In this document: one piece after another, positions 1 to 8,649 of the stretch | Layout of the letters: each line of letters opens with the position of its first letter | Numbering within the stretch: the first letter of the stretch is position 1 | DNA from: Actinomycetes bacterium | GTDB lineage: Bacteria > Actinomycetota > Actinomycetes > Mycobacteriales > Mycobacteriaceae | Length of the DNA: 64,000 nucleotides | Reading direction: 5' to 3' | NCBI GenBank assembly: GCA_023418505.1 | Contig: JAEZZR010000012.1 | Coordinates: forward strand, 205,478 to 269,477 | Position numbers and translations under genes: made by a program | Notes under the pieces: generated by a model | What the model was told of the DNA's origin: nothing | The model's database searches: none | The model's input: the letters and a program-made list of their open reading frames with translations, nothing else

Positions 1-696
1 AAGAAGGGACCGGTGGCAACCTCGCACTTTGAGGGCGGCGGTTTTGCGCGCTCGAATGAAAACGAGAAGTACCCGAACCTGATGTTCCACTTCCTGCCAC
101 TGGCGATGCGCTACGACGGCACGAAGCCAGAAGGCGACGACGGCTTCCAGTTCCACGTAGGCCCGATGTACTCCGATGCGATCGGCCACGTGCGCATTAA
201 GTCTGCGGACATCAATGTGAAGCCATCGATCCTGTTCAACTACCTTTCCACCGAGCAGGATCGACGCGAGTGGGTTGAGGCCATCAAGGTTTCGCGCAAG
301 TTGCTGGATACCCCGGCGATGCGTGAGTACTGGGATCGCGAGACCTCCCCAGGTGCGGACGTGCAGTCTGATGAAGACATCCTGGAATGGGTACGCAACG
401 ACGCCGAAACCGCGCTGCACCCATCCTGCACTTGTGCAATGGGTCCAGCTGACGACGAAATGGCTGTTGTCGATCCAGAATCCATGCAGGTACACGGCAC
501 CGACGGCTTGTACGTGGTAGATGCGTCCGTGATGCCAAGCATCACCAACGGCAACATCTACGCCCCAACGATGATGATTGCCGAAAAGGCAGCCGACATC
601 ATCGCCGGCAAGAAGCCACTGGCGCCCATCACCCAGGAAGAACTGCCGTTCTACCGTGCCGGTGAGAACATGCCTCTGGATCCGCCACAGGCGTAA
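1..696 (+). CDS. betA: Choline dehydrogenase (GMC oxidoreductase), C-terminal part
   Basis: The gene enters from outside the window; the open frame runs from base 1 to the TAA at 694-696 and gives the last 231 residues. This is the C-terminal part of a glucose-methanol-choline flavoenzyme. The sequence HPSCTCAMG carries the active-site histidine of the family, and GLYVVDASVMPS followed by NGNIYAPTMMIAEKAAD is the conserved C-terminal FAD-binding segment. BetA-type enzymes oxidise choline to betaine aldehyde for the osmoprotectant glycine betaine. A carnitine/choline acyltransferase gene follows about 90 bases downstream on the same strand, which fits quaternary-amine metabolism. Another GMC alcohol oxidase cannot be fully excluded without the N-terminal half. 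Confidence 0.85.
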   Translation, partial: KKGPVATSHFEGGGFARSNENEKYPNLMFHFLPLAMRYDGTKPEGDDGFQFHVGPMYSDAIGHVRIKSADINVKPSILFNYLSTEQDRREWVEAIKVSRKLLDTPAMREYWDRETSPGADVQSDEDILEWVRNDAETALHPSCTCAMGPADDEMAVVDPESMQVHGTDGLYVVDASVMPSITNGNIYAPTMMIAEKAADIIAGKKPLAPITQEELPFYRAGENMPLDPPQA

Positions 697-785
697 CTCT
701 GGGCAGACCTGGGCGCGGTGGGCGGCGGATCTCGGCGCGGTAGGCAACTGCGGTTTTCGTGGCTTTTGGCGGTATTTTGGAAGGT

Positions 786-2615
786 ATGACTGATACTGAA
801 ATAACTGCTAAAAGCGCCGTAGTATCAACCGATAATCCGGTAGGTAAACCCCTGCCGGTTCCCCAGTTGACCAGCACTTTTCAACTCCTGCAATCCAGTG
901 TGGATGCACTGAAGGACACCTTGGGTGCGCCAGTAGTGCAGCAAAGCCACAACACGATTGCAGCTTTCATTGCTGATGCCGCCGAACCCCACACCGGCGA
1001 TGCTGATATCGCCCGCCAACTTCAGGACGATCTGAAGTCCTTCGCCGCAGACCGCGAAGCCGCCGGCACCAGCTGGCTGGCCGAAAAGTGGCTGGATGAT
1101 TATCTGGTCACCCGCACCAGCTTGCCTTTGGCCTCTAACGTGGGCTTCCAGATCCACGTGGAAACCGCGGACACTGGATTGGGCCGCGTCGCTGAACTAA
1201 TTCACCGCGCCGCATTGGTGCACCTAAAGCAGGCCGAAGGCACGATGCCGCAGGAAAAGGACTTCCGTGGCAACGACATCTTCCCACTGCAGTGGGAGTG
1301 CTTCAACGGCGGTATGCGCGTGCCAGCCGAGCACATCGATCGCATTGAACGCGCGGAGCACACCGTCGCCAGCCGCGAAATCGTGATTTACCACGGCGGT
1401 AAGGCGTGGGCGATGCAGGTTACTGATGCTTCTGGCACAGTGGCTGCCCCGGGTGCGATTGCGAATCAGCTGCGCACGATTCTCGCGCACGACGTGGATA
1501 CCAGCGATGCCGCGGCGCACACCTCCTTCACCGCGCCTTCCTACATCGGTTCCGAGCAGCTCGCCCCGCTCTACGCCGAAATGCTTGACGACGAGCGCAA
1601 CGCCGCAGTCCACCAACGCCTCTCGGGCGCCCTGTTTTGCGTCTCTTTACTCGACGACACCGATGAAAAATCCACCGAAGAACTCCTCCACCTGTCTGCT
1701 TTCCAGCCAGGGACGGCGTGGGTGTACAAGCCACTGACGTATGTGATGGGCGTGGATTCGGCCTGGCTATGCCTGCATGTGGAACACTCCACCATCGATG
1801 GTGCGACCTTGGTAGCAGCCGTGAAGCTGTTGCAGGAAACTGCAGTAGCTGATGGTACGGGTGCTGGCCGGGACGCTGAGTTCGCTATCGACGAGTTGGC
1901 CTGGCACTTCACCGAAGACCAGAGCGCTCAGCTGGAACAGGCGGTAGCTACTGTAAGCGCACAGGCGGATCAGTACCGGTTGAACCTGGTGCATGTGCCT
2001 ACTCCTGATCTGAGTGGCCTGCCGTTTAAGACCAGTGCTGATGCTTTGTTCCAATTGGTGCTGACTACGGCGCAGCAGCTGGCTTATGGCAAGGTGCGTG
2101 GCGTCTATGAAGCCGTGGATATGCGGGAATACGTCGCTGGCCGTACGGAATGCTTGCGTCCGGTAACGCAACCTGCTGTGACTTTGGCTCAGGCATTGGT
2201 TGCAGGCCAAGAGATCACGGTGGGCATGGTGGAGGCAGTCTTCGCCGAACACCGTGGGTGGGTGAAAGCTTGTAAGTCTGGCAACGCCTTCGATCGTCAT
2301 TTCTGGGCGTTGCGCTATATGGCCGAGCGCCGTGACATCGAACTGCCAGCAGTATTCACCGATGAGGGTATTACGGCGGTGCGAACGGACTTCCTTTCGA
2401 CGTCCTCAATTGGCTCGGATCAGCAGATCGTCCGCTTTGCGTTTGCACCAACCACCCTGCATGGCTTTGGGGTGAACTACACGCCGAAAGATGGCGGCGC
2501 CACGATCGAGTATTTGGTCAGCAGTGTTGACGACGCTACCGATCAGCCGACTGCTTTCTTAGGCGCATTACCGCAGGCTGCGGAGTTGATTGTCGCTGCC
2601 GTCGCCAAGCTCTAA
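786..2615 (+). CDS. Choline/carnitine O-acyltransferase family protein
   Basis: A 609-residue protein from ATG 786; an in-frame GTG at 759 would add nine residues. The ATG has GGAAGG only one base upstream, so the start is uncertain. Family landmarks appear in order: a WLDDYLVTRTSLPLASN block (near residue 102), QWECFNGGMRVP, the catalytic motif HVEHSTIDG (His 334 from ATG 786), GRTECLRP, FLSTSSIG (an STS motif as in carnitine acetyltransferase) and FGVNYTP near the end. These enzymes move acyl groups between CoA and carnitine or choline. The length matches eukaryotic CrAT and ChAT. No transit or signal peptide is visible, so it is probably cytosolic. The betA neighbour suggests a quaternary amine substrate; which one cannot be told. 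Confidence 0.88.
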   Translation: MTDTEITAKSAVVSTDNPVGKPLPVPQLTSTFQLLQSSVDALKDTLGAPVVQQSHNTIAAFIADAAEPHTGDADIARQLQDDLKSFAADREAAGTSWLAEKWLDDYLVTRTSLPLASNVGFQIHVETADTGLGRVAELIHRAALVHLKQAEGTMPQEKDFRGNDIFPLQWECFNGGMRVPAEHIDRIERAEHTVASREIVIYHGGKAWAMQVTDASGTVAAPGAIANQLRTILAHDVDTSDAAAHTSFTAPSYIGSEQLAPLYAEMLDDERNAAVHQRLSGALFCVSLLDDTDEKSTEELLHLSAFQPGTAWVYKPLTYVMGVDSAWLCLHVEHSTIDGATLVAAVKLLQETAVADGTGAGRDAEFAIDELAWHFTEDQSAQLEQAVATVSAQADQYRLNLVHVPTPDLSGLPFKTSADALFQLVLTTAQQLAYGKVRGVYEAVDMREYVAGRTECLRPVTQPAVTLAQALVAGQEITVGMVEAVFAEHRGWVKACKSGNAFDRHFWALRYMAERRDIELPAVFTDEGITAVRTDFLSTSSIGSDQQIVRFAFAPTTLHGFGVNYTPKDGGATIEYLVSSVDDATDQPTAFLGALPQAAELIVAAVAKL

Positions 2616-2617
2616 CG

Positions 2618-3052
2618 CTAGAGGTCGCGAACCGACTGTGTGAATTGATTTCGCATGGCCGGGTCGCGCATCAACTGCTGGATCGTGATTGGATCCAGGT
2701 AGGCGAAGAACGCTTCTTTTGCCCCGGCGAGCGCATTGCGCAGCGAACAGCCGGGTAGCAAGGGGCAATCGCTGCCTACGCAATCGACGACTTCGCCGGT
2801 TTCGAGTGCACGCAGGATGTAGCCGACGGATTTTTGTTCGGCGCCTTTGGCGAAGTAGATGCCGCCGTAGCGTCCTTTTACGGCTTCTACGAGGTCGAGT
2901 TCTGCCAGGCGTGTGACCACTTTGGACACATGCGCGCGGGAGGCGTTGAGTTCGTCTGCTACTTCTGCGGCGGTGAATTTTTGTCCGGGTTGGCCGACGG
3001 CAAGGCGTAGCACGATGCGAAGTCCCAGGTCTGAGAACATTGTCAGCTGCAT
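2618..3052 (-). CDS. Rrf2 family transcriptional regulator, NsrR-like
   Basis: A 144-residue protein opening with MQLTMFSDLGLRIVLRLA, the typical Rrf2 start, followed by a winged helix (residues about 24-60) with the recognition segment ASRAHVSKVVTRL. The segment VDCVGSDCPLLPGC holds three cysteines spaced as in NsrR and IscR, which bind an iron-sulfur cluster. NsrR senses nitric oxide and represses detoxification genes; IscR senses cluster supply. The motif favours an NsrR-like sensor. It converges on the acyltransferase gene with two bases between stops, so it need not control it. No nitric-oxide detoxification gene lies in the window, so its targets are elsewhere or unknown. Confidence 0.85.
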   Translation of the reverse strand: MQLTMFSDLGLRIVLRLAVGQPGQKFTAAEVADELNASRAHVSKVVTRLAELDLVEAVKGRYGGIYFAKGAEQKSVGYILRALETGEVVDCVGSDCPLLPGCSLRNALAGAKEAFFAYLDPITIQQLMRDPAMRNQFTQSVRDL

Positions 3053-3145
3053 GGGAGATCCTCGCTGTGAAACATCGGGCTGGGGTGGGTTGGGGCTGGG
3101 GTAGGTGGGCTGGACGTGGGGTGTGCTTTTTAGGCTACTAAAAAA

Positions 3146-3178
3146 ATCCGGCTCAACCCGAAATGAGTTGAACCGGAT
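3146..3178 (-). terminator. Rho-independent terminator of pckG
   Basis: On the minus strand a 12-base stem (one imperfect pair) formed by ATCCGGTTCAAC and GTTGAGCCGGAT encloses a 9-base loop and is followed by a T run (complement of 3141-3146). It lies about 55 bases beyond the pckG stop. Confidence 0.9.
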
Positions 3179-3184
3179 GGTGGT

Positions 3185-3240
3185 TTAGCTAGCGGTTGCT
3201 AGCGCTGAGCTAGTTGTAACTAGCTCTTGGTTGCTAGTTC
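3185..3240. repeat. CTAG-rich repeat cluster over the pckG stop codon
   Basis: Between the pckG stop and its terminator CTAG occurs six times, CTAGCAACC (minus strand) occurs twice, and AGCTAGTT-GT-AACTAGCT forms a perfect hairpin near 3211-3228. The first CTAG contains the pckG stop codon, and later copies provide stops in two reading frames. It resembles the stop-codon duplications seen at other gene ends in the window. Confidence 0.6.
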
Positions 3241-5075
3241 TGCTTGCGTAGCTTGTCTGCCACACGAGCCTTCAGAGCTTCGTATTCGTCCCAGACTTCC
3301 TGCGGTACGCGGTCGCCGAGGGACTTCAGCCACTCTTCGTTGTCTGCCAGGTCGCCATGCCACTTCGCAGCTGGAGCCTTCAGAGCTTCCTTGACGTCCT
3401 CTAGTGGGGTGTCCAAGCCGCTGAGATCCAAGTCTTCTGCTTCTGCGGTGTAGCCAACCACGGTTTCGCGGGCACCTACGCGGCCTTCGATGCGGTCGAC
3501 GATCCACTTCAGTACGCGACTGTTGTCGCCGAATCCTGGCCAGAGGAAACGTCCATCGTCGCCACGGCGGAACCAGTTGACCAAGAAGACCTCTGGCATC
3601 TTGTCGCCGCCCTTCTTGCCCATGTCGATCCAGTGCTGCAAGTAGTCGCCTACGTTGTAGCCCAGGAATGGCAGCATTGCCATTGGGTCGTGGCGCAGCG
3701 AGCCAACCTTAGCTTCTGCGGAAGCTGCGGTCTGGCCGGATGCCAAGATGGCACCGATGAAGGTGGCGTGGTTCCAGTCGCGTGCCTGGGTTACCAATGG
3801 CACGGTGTCTGGGCGACGGCCACCGAACAGGATTGCGTCCACTGGAACGCCCTGAGGATCGTCGTACTCTGGTGCAGCTACTGGGCACTGAGCAATTGGG
3901 GTGCAGTAACGGGAGTTCGGGTGGCTGGAGAGCTCTTCCGAATCCGGAGTCCAGTCGTTACCCTTCCAGTCGATAGCGTGGTCTGGCTTGTTCTCCAGGC
4001 CTTCCCACCACACATCGCCGTCGTCGGTCAGTGCAACGTTGGTGAACAGGGTGTTGCCTGCTTCCATCGTCTTCATAGCGTTCGGGTTGGAGCTGTAGTT
4101 CGTGCCTGGAGCAACACCGAAGAAGCCGTTTTCTGGGTTTACGGCGTACAGCTTGCCGTCCTTGCCGAACTTCAGCCATGCAATGTCGTCGCCCACAACC
4201 TCGGCAGTCCAGCCTTCGATGGTTGGGGTCAACATTGCGAGGTTGGTCTTGCCACAAGCCGATGGGAATGCAGCACAGATGTGGTAGGACTTGCCTTCTG
4301 GCGAGGTGAGCTTCAGGATCAGCATGTGCTCGGCCATCCAGCCTTCTTCCTTGGCCATCACCGAAGCGATACGCAGTGCGTAGCACTTCTTAGCCAAGAT
4401 GGCGTTGCCGCCGTAGCCGGAGCCGTAGGACCAGATTTCCTTGGTCTCTGGGAACTGAGAGATGTACTTGGTCTCGTTGCATGGCCAAGCAACATCTTCT
4501 TCACCTTCAGCCAGTGGAGCACCTACGGAGTGCAGTGCGTGGACGAAATCGCCATCCTTGCCGATCTTGTCCAGAGCGTCCTGACCCATGCGAGTCATAA
4601 TGCGCATGGATAGAACCACGTATTCAGAGTCGGTCAACTGAACGCCAAGCTTTGGCTCTGGGTCGGTAATCGGCCCCATGCAGAAAGGCACTACGTACAT
4701 GGTGCGACCCTTCATCGAACCACGGTAGTGCTCAACCATTTCGTTCTTAAGCTTCGTTGGATCCGCCCAGTTGTTGGTTGGGCCGGCATCTTCTTCCTTC
4801 TCGGAAGCAATGAAGGTACGGGACTCTACACGAGCAACGTCGGCTGGGTTAGAGCGAGCGAGGAAAGAGTTCGGGCGCTTTTCCTCGTTCAACTTGATCA
4901 GAGTGCCCTTTTCAACCAACTCACTGGTAAGGCGATCCCATTCCTCTTGAGAACCATCTGCGAAAACTACGCGCTCTGGCTGAGTAAGTTCTACTACTTC
5001 GCCAATCCAACGCAGCAGTTCAGCATTTTCGGTTGGAGCCTGGCCCTCGAGGCCTGGAATGGAAGGTGCGGACAT
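3234..5075 (-). CDS. pckG: Phosphoenolpyruvate carboxykinase (GTP)
   Basis: A full-length 613-residue GTP-type PEPCK. It decarboxylates and phosphorylates oxaloacetate to PEP, the first step of gluconeogenesis from organic acids, in the cytosol. The phosphate-binding loop FPSACGKTN (residues 270-278) includes the reactive cysteine 274; RGSMKGRTMYVVPFCMGP and FGGRRPDTVPLV are other signature blocks. The ATG at 5075 is preceded by AGGAGA at normal spacing. The gene has its own terminator at 3146-3178 and stands alone: the next gene upstream on the same strand ends about 190 bases away, leaving room for a promoter. Confidence 0.97.
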   Translation of the reverse strand: MSAPSIPGLEGQAPTENAELLRWIGEVVELTQPERVVFADGSQEEWDRLTSELVEKGTLIKLNEEKRPNSFLARSNPADVARVESRTFIASEKEEDAGPTNNWADPTKLKNEMVEHYRGSMKGRTMYVVPFCMGPITDPEPKLGVQLTDSEYVVLSMRIMTRMGQDALDKIGKDGDFVHALHSVGAPLAEGEEDVAWPCNETKYISQFPETKEIWSYGSGYGGNAILAKKCYALRIASVMAKEEGWMAEHMLILKLTSPEGKSYHICAAFPSACGKTNLAMLTPTIEGWTAEVVGDDIAWLKFGKDGKLYAVNPENGFFGVAPGTNYSSNPNAMKTMEAGNTLFTNVALTDDGDVWWEGLENKPDHAIDWKGNDWTPDSEELSSHPNSRYCTPIAQCPVAAPEYDDPQGVPVDAILFGGRRPDTVPLVTQARDWNHATFIGAILASGQTAASAEAKVGSLRHDPMAMLPFLGYNVGDYLQHWIDMGKKGGDKMPEVFLVNWFRRGDDGRFLWPGFGDNSRVLKWIVDRIEGRVGARETVVGYTAEAEDLDLSGLDTPLEDVKEALKAPAAKWHGDLADNEEWLKSLGDRVPQEVWDEYEALKARVADKLRKQN

Positions 5076-5268
5076 CAGTTCTCCTGACTAGTTTGGGCAA
5101 CGGTAATTCGCTTCTACAGAAACTAGGCTACCGATCGTGATCAGATTTCGCCCTGATCCCAAACGGTAAACGCTACTAGCTGCAGGTTTAACGCTCGATT
5201 TGGTAAAACCCTTGGGGTAATTACTACACTAGCTGTCGTTTTACCTTTTTCGGTTAATAAGGTTCCCC

Positions 5269-5796
5269 TTACCACTGCCATTGCTGTGACGCAGCTCGCT
5301 CCCAATCTTCAATGAGATCTTCAGCAACTGCGTTGAAGCCATTTTCTTCCGCGAGTGCTCCTGGTGCGACTCCTTCCGAGGCCGCTCCTTCCGAAGACGC
5401 TCCTTCTGTGGCGGTTGCCTCCACGCTGGCTCTCTCTGAGCCAGTAGCAACCCAGGATTCCCAACTGCCGTCGAAGCGCATTGTGGTGACATGATCTACG
5501 GCACCATCGCCGTCCAGATCCGAGTAAATCGAAACACCGCGCTCATCGGCTAGAGTCACATCGCTATCAGTGCTCAGATTCAGATCGGCACTAAGTTCGG
5601 AATCTGATCCAGAATCAGAACCGAGGTCGTACACTTGACCGCCCACTGTGACGGTTAAACCAGTACTGGCTGCACCGGGTTCAAGTGGCGTGGCACCTTC
5701 AAGACCACACACGCCATCGAGCTGTTCGACATGCGACCCACCGGCAAGCAGCTGATCACTAGAAAACAATTCCCCAGAAAATAAGCCGTTATCCAT
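5269..5796 (-). CDS. Hypothetical acidic protein, DUF6802-like
   Basis: A 175-residue acidic protein with no signal peptide or membrane segment. The middle third (about residues 50-115) has short Asp/Ser-rich repeats and a calcium-loop-like stretch, SDLDGDGAVDHVTTMRFDG followed by SWESWV, that resembles actinobacterial DUF6802 proteins. After it comes a low-complexity Ala/Glu/Gly/Ser tract with repeated EGA units, which looks disordered. Its ATG overlaps the stop of the upstream gene by eight bases (ATGGATAA), so the two are probably translationally coupled. Function unknown; the family assignment is from memory of the pattern. Confidence 0.6.
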   Translation of the reverse strand: MDNGLFSGELFSSDQLLAGGSHVEQLDGVCGLEGATPLEPGAASTGLTVTVGGQVYDLGSDSGSDSELSADLNLSTDSDVTLADERGVSIYSDLDGDGAVDHVTTMRFDGSWESWVATGSERASVEATATEGASSEGAASEGVAPGALAEENGFNAVAEDLIEDWERAASQQWQW

Positions 5797-7012
5797 TGTC
5801 TTGTTTTTCCTTCGCTAGTGCGTTTTCTAGTTCTTGGTAACGCCAGCCCAGATATTGCTTGTTATCTATTGCCGTTGCTTGGTCTTCAATCATTTCGTGC
5901 ATCCGTTGCTCCCAACTACGGCGCAGCCGGGCAATCCATGACGCTAACCACCGCATTCGGGCACTATGTTTCTTCCGGGAGATCCCACCGAATGCCATCG
6001 CAGTGGCCAAGGTGATGCCAATCAGCAGCAACATCCCATTAGCCGCCCCTGCCGGCAACATTGCAATCCGTTCGGTAAAACCGCCTGCAAGTTCGCTGAG
6101 CACCCGGATACAACCAATCGCCGCACCGCAGACCAATACAGAAGAGACGGCCTCTAACCAATATTTATTACGGTCTAATTCCGGAGGAAGTGGCACTGGA
6201 ATCGCGTGTCGAACGCGAGCTTCCTGTCGCGCCTGCTGTGCAGATTGCTGTGGCGGAAACTGCTGTAGCCCGATCGCTTGGAATTTCTCTACCAGTTCGT
6301 TTCCATGCTGTGCCATTACAGCTGCAAGTTCAGCCTCGTCGGGCTGTCGCCACACGGATCGCTCTGACAAACTCTGTGTTGCATCGTCTGCTAATAGCTG
6401 TAGCTGCTCTTGCAACACCATCGGCGCATGCCGTTTGATCCGCGCTAGCTCTTGAGTAGCACCACGGTGACGATAGACCTGTTCACCAGACAGCTGCTTT
6501 CCCAGTAGTTGCCGGCGACGCTGCAATGGAGCCTGTACACCAGGTCGAGCGGGACCTTGCGCCAGCAAAAGCAAGGTAGTCACCATCGAAGCATCGAGCA
6601 TCCCTACCGGTATGTGTCGCGGTACTGCAGCACGCCATTGCTGGAGGAACACCGCACCCTTCGTAGCTGAAGCCTTTGTATCCGCATCCCGGATTGCTAG
6701 CCCGACCGCGCAACGTCCGGTAGCAGCGGACACAGCATTAATTAAGTCCACTTCTGCCCGATTGGGTGCCACAGTGCCATCAACCAAGATCAAGATCACT
6801 GCGGCTCGATGATTCACAAAGTTCACCTTCCGCCCGGCGCGCTTCTCACCTGCATCGCACTCGCGGCCACCGAGTTCACCGCCATCGGATTCACCGTCCC
6901 CGAATTCATCGCCACTACTTGCCGGCAATTCTTGCATTCCTTGCAGGTCAGCCCACCGCTTGGCCGGTCCGGTTAGCATCACGTCCGTTGTTTCTGTGTT
7001 CCCGCTCAACAA
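5789..7012 (-). CDS. Hypothetical membrane protein with G-domain-like N-terminal region
   Basis: A 407-residue protein of unknown function. The first 170 residues resemble the second half of a dynamin-like or Era-like G domain (VNFVNHRAAVILILVDGTVAPNRAEVDLINAV...GLAIRDAD) but no Walker A is present. A basic, Arg/Gln-rich helical region follows (about 175-275), then two hydrophobic segments near residues 288-310 and 318-340, and a charged C-terminal tail. Start: tandem TTG codons at 7012 and 7009 with GGAG at 7017-7020; ATG 6979 is an alternative. It overlaps the gene before it by seven bases and the one after by eight, forming a tight three-gene unit. Confidence 0.6.
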   Translation of the reverse strand: MLSGNTETTDVMLTGPAKRWADLQGMQELPASSGDEFGDGESDGGELGGRECDAGEKRAGRKVNFVNHRAAVILILVDGTVAPNRAEVDLINAVSAATGRCAVGLAIRDADTKASATKGAVFLQQWRAAVPRHIPVGMLDASMVTTLLLLAQGPARPGVQAPLQRRRQLLGKQLSGEQVYRHRGATQELARIKRHAPMVLQEQLQLLADDATQSLSERSVWRQPDEAELAAVMAQHGNELVEKFQAIGLQQFPPQQSAQQARQEARVRHAIPVPLPPELDRNKYWLEAVSSVLVCGAAIGCIRVLSELAGGFTERIAMLPAGAANGMLLLIGITLATAMAFGGISRKKHSARMRWLASWIARLRRSWEQRMHEMIEDQATAIDNKQYLGWRYQELENALAKEKQDNG

Positions 7013-7584
7013 GCTGCTCCATGCCGCTTCGCGTTAGTCCATTTCACTGCTCGGGATCGCTGGTGGGAAGACGCTGCAATCTCCACTAACCCGTCGGCAA
7101 AAGATGGCAAGGCGGTAGAAATTTCCACGAGTCCCTCCCGCAAGCGCTGTGCGCGCAATTGCAGCAGTTTCTCGCCAGTAAAGTAGCTTCCGATTACCGG
7201 TTCTAGGGCTTCGGCACATTGCTGCCCAGTAACGCACTGATTGATGTCTAGCTTCACGGTTTTCAGCAGCACGATCGGCTCAACAGGTTCGACTGGAACA
7301 GCGAGATCGCGCACTACGTCTACGTATAGATCAGCCACGGTATCTAGCCGTTGGGAAATTGTGGTGGCCTTAAGAACCTGCCACGCTCGCCCTTGCTGGC
7401 CAATCAGCTCGCGCAACGCTTCTGCTACCACTGAAACTGGCATGCCCGGCCGGCCAGCCACACAAACGTTCGGGGGATCATTAAAACCGTCGAGCAGCAT
7501 TGCCACTTCTACCGACGCTGGATTATCTACTGGCACTCGGCTTAGCCAATCAACGGTGGCACTAAACAGCTCGTCAAACTCCAT
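7006..7584 (-). CDS. Hypothetical protein with degenerate P-loop
   Basis: A 192-residue protein, first gene of a coupled trio. Residues about 35-55 (NVCVAGRPGMPVSVVAEAL) sit where a Walker A motif would be in a G protein, but GRPGMPVS lacks both the second glycine and the lysine of GxxxxGKS, so nucleotide binding is doubtful. A VEPIVLLKTV strand and a helical C-terminus follow. The next gene carries a stretch like the later part of a G domain, so the pair could be two halves of a decayed or split GTPase-like protein; that is inference. The ATG at 7584 has a good AAGGGGGAAG ribosome site. Confidence 0.6.
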   Translation of the reverse strand: MEFDELFSATVDWLSRVPVDNPASVEVAMLLDGFNDPPNVCVAGRPGMPVSVVAEALRELIGQQGRAWQVLKATTISQRLDTVADLYVDVVRDLAVPVEPVEPIVLLKTVKLDINQCVTGQQCAEALEPVIGSYFTGEKLLQLRAQRLREGLVEISTALPSFADGLVEIAASSHQRSRAVKWTNAKRHGAAC

Positions 7585-7711
7585 TACTGCTACTTCCCCC
7601 TTCGCGTCTTATCCCCGATCACAGAGACCTCCAATCAGGAATACTGTTTGCGCCATCATGCACTCCAACGCCACCCAGCCTCGCACCCAGGGCCACAAAA
7701 CCACCCCACCC

Positions 7712-7760
7712 TGTGGATAACTTCGCCCCTGTGGAAAATGCAGAACACCACTAATCCACA
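7712..7760. promoter_or_regulatory. Cluster of three DnaA-box-like 9-mers upstream of trmB
   Basis: TGTGGATAA at 7712-7720 is the exact complement of the consensus DnaA box TTATCCACA. TGTGGAAAA (7730-7738) and TAATCCACA (7752-7760) each differ from the consensus by one base. The three lie within 49 bases in the upstream region of trmB. Confidence 0.45.
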
Positions 7761-7818
7761 TCCAAGCCAGCCACAACCACAGCCACATGATTCGTTCTCA
7801 CCGGCGCAAATATGGACA

Positions 7819-8601
7819 ATGGTAAACGTGAATCACGAGTCAAAGGCAGAAAAAATTCAGCGCGACCCCGAAAAAGGCGATTTGCCTTACGGTCGCCCAC
7901 TTCAAACCGCGTTTGACGACGACCTCGATTACCCTCGCCTCTCCGGCGTGAGCTTCCGCCGTGGCACGCTTACCCCCAACCAGCAAGCCCTTTGGGATCA
8001 ATACTGGCCGGAGTACGGCACTGTGCTCTCCGATGAACAGATCGATCCCACCGCTTGGTTTGGCCGGCCAGGACCCACCATCGTAGAAATCGGTTGCGGC
8101 ACAGGTACCTCTACCGTCGCTATGGCTCCAAAAGAGGCAGATCACAACATCATTGCTGTCGAGCTCTACAAACCAGGCCTAGCGAAACTGCTCTCAGCCA
8201 TGGTGCGCGAAGATGTCACCAACATCCGCATGGTGCGCGGCGATGGTGTTGAAGTACTCCAGCGCATGATCGCACCGGAATCTCTGGATGGGGTACGCCT
8301 ATTCTTCCCTGATCCGTGGCCAAAAGCACGTCACCACAAACGCCGCATCCTTCAAAGTGGCACGTTGCGTCTGATCTCTTCACGCCTCAAGCCCGGCGGC
8401 ATCTTCCACGCAGCTACCGATCACGCCGGTTACGCCGAGTGGATCGACGAATTAGTCAACGTCGAACCCACCCTGGAACCGATGCCGTGGCCGTGGGAAG
8501 ATTCCCCGATGCTCCTAGATCGCCCGACTACCAAGTTCGAGCAGCGCGGCCTCAACCTGGATCACTCGATTCACGAGTACGTCTGGCGCAAGAAACAGTA
8601 A
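7819..8601 (+). CDS. trmB: tRNA (guanine-N7-)-methyltransferase
   Basis: SAM-dependent enzyme that makes m7G46 in the variable loop of tRNAs. The motif VEIGCGTGTSTVAMA is the SAM site, VRGDGVEVL the next acidic strand, and LFFPDPWPKARHHKRRI the family signature. It has 260 residues from ATG 7819. The frame stays open further upstream, but those residues are Pro/Gln/His-rich and unlike the family, and no start has a convincing ribosome site; ATG 7738 is the main alternative. The gene opens a plus-strand run with a NYN-domain gene and a YbhN-type gene. Its stop codon lies inside a 10-base tandem repeat. Confidence 0.93.
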   Translation: MVNVNHESKAEKIQRDPEKGDLPYGRPLQTAFDDDLDYPRLSGVSFRRGTLTPNQQALWDQYWPEYGTVLSDEQIDPTAWFGRPGPTIVEIGCGTGTSTVAMAPKEADHNIIAVELYKPGLAKLLSAMVREDVTNIRMVRGDGVEVLQRMIAPESLDGVRLFFPDPWPKARHHKRRILQSGTLRLISSRLKPGGIFHAATDHAGYAEWIDELVNVEPTLEPMPWPWEDSPMLLDRPTTKFEQRGLNLDHSIHEYVWRKKQ

Positions 8602-8630
8602 GAAACAGTAAGAATCAGTAGGAACCAGCG
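8591..8630. repeat. 10-base tandem repeat across the trmB stop codon
   Basis: Units AGAAACAGTA (8591-8600, 8601-8610), AGAATCAGTA (8611-8620) and a weaker GGAACCAGCG follow head to tail. The trmB stop TAA (8599-8601) lies across the first junction. Because the period is not a multiple of three, the repeated TAA/TAA/TAG fall in three different frames. Confidence 0.8.
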
Positions 8631-8649
8631 AAGGCAATAAGGAGCACTC

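Noticed and set aside
3633..4613. A 326-codon plus-strand open frame opposite pckG
   Set aside because: Cysteine/tryptophan-rich nonsense composition and full overlap with a highly conserved enzyme.
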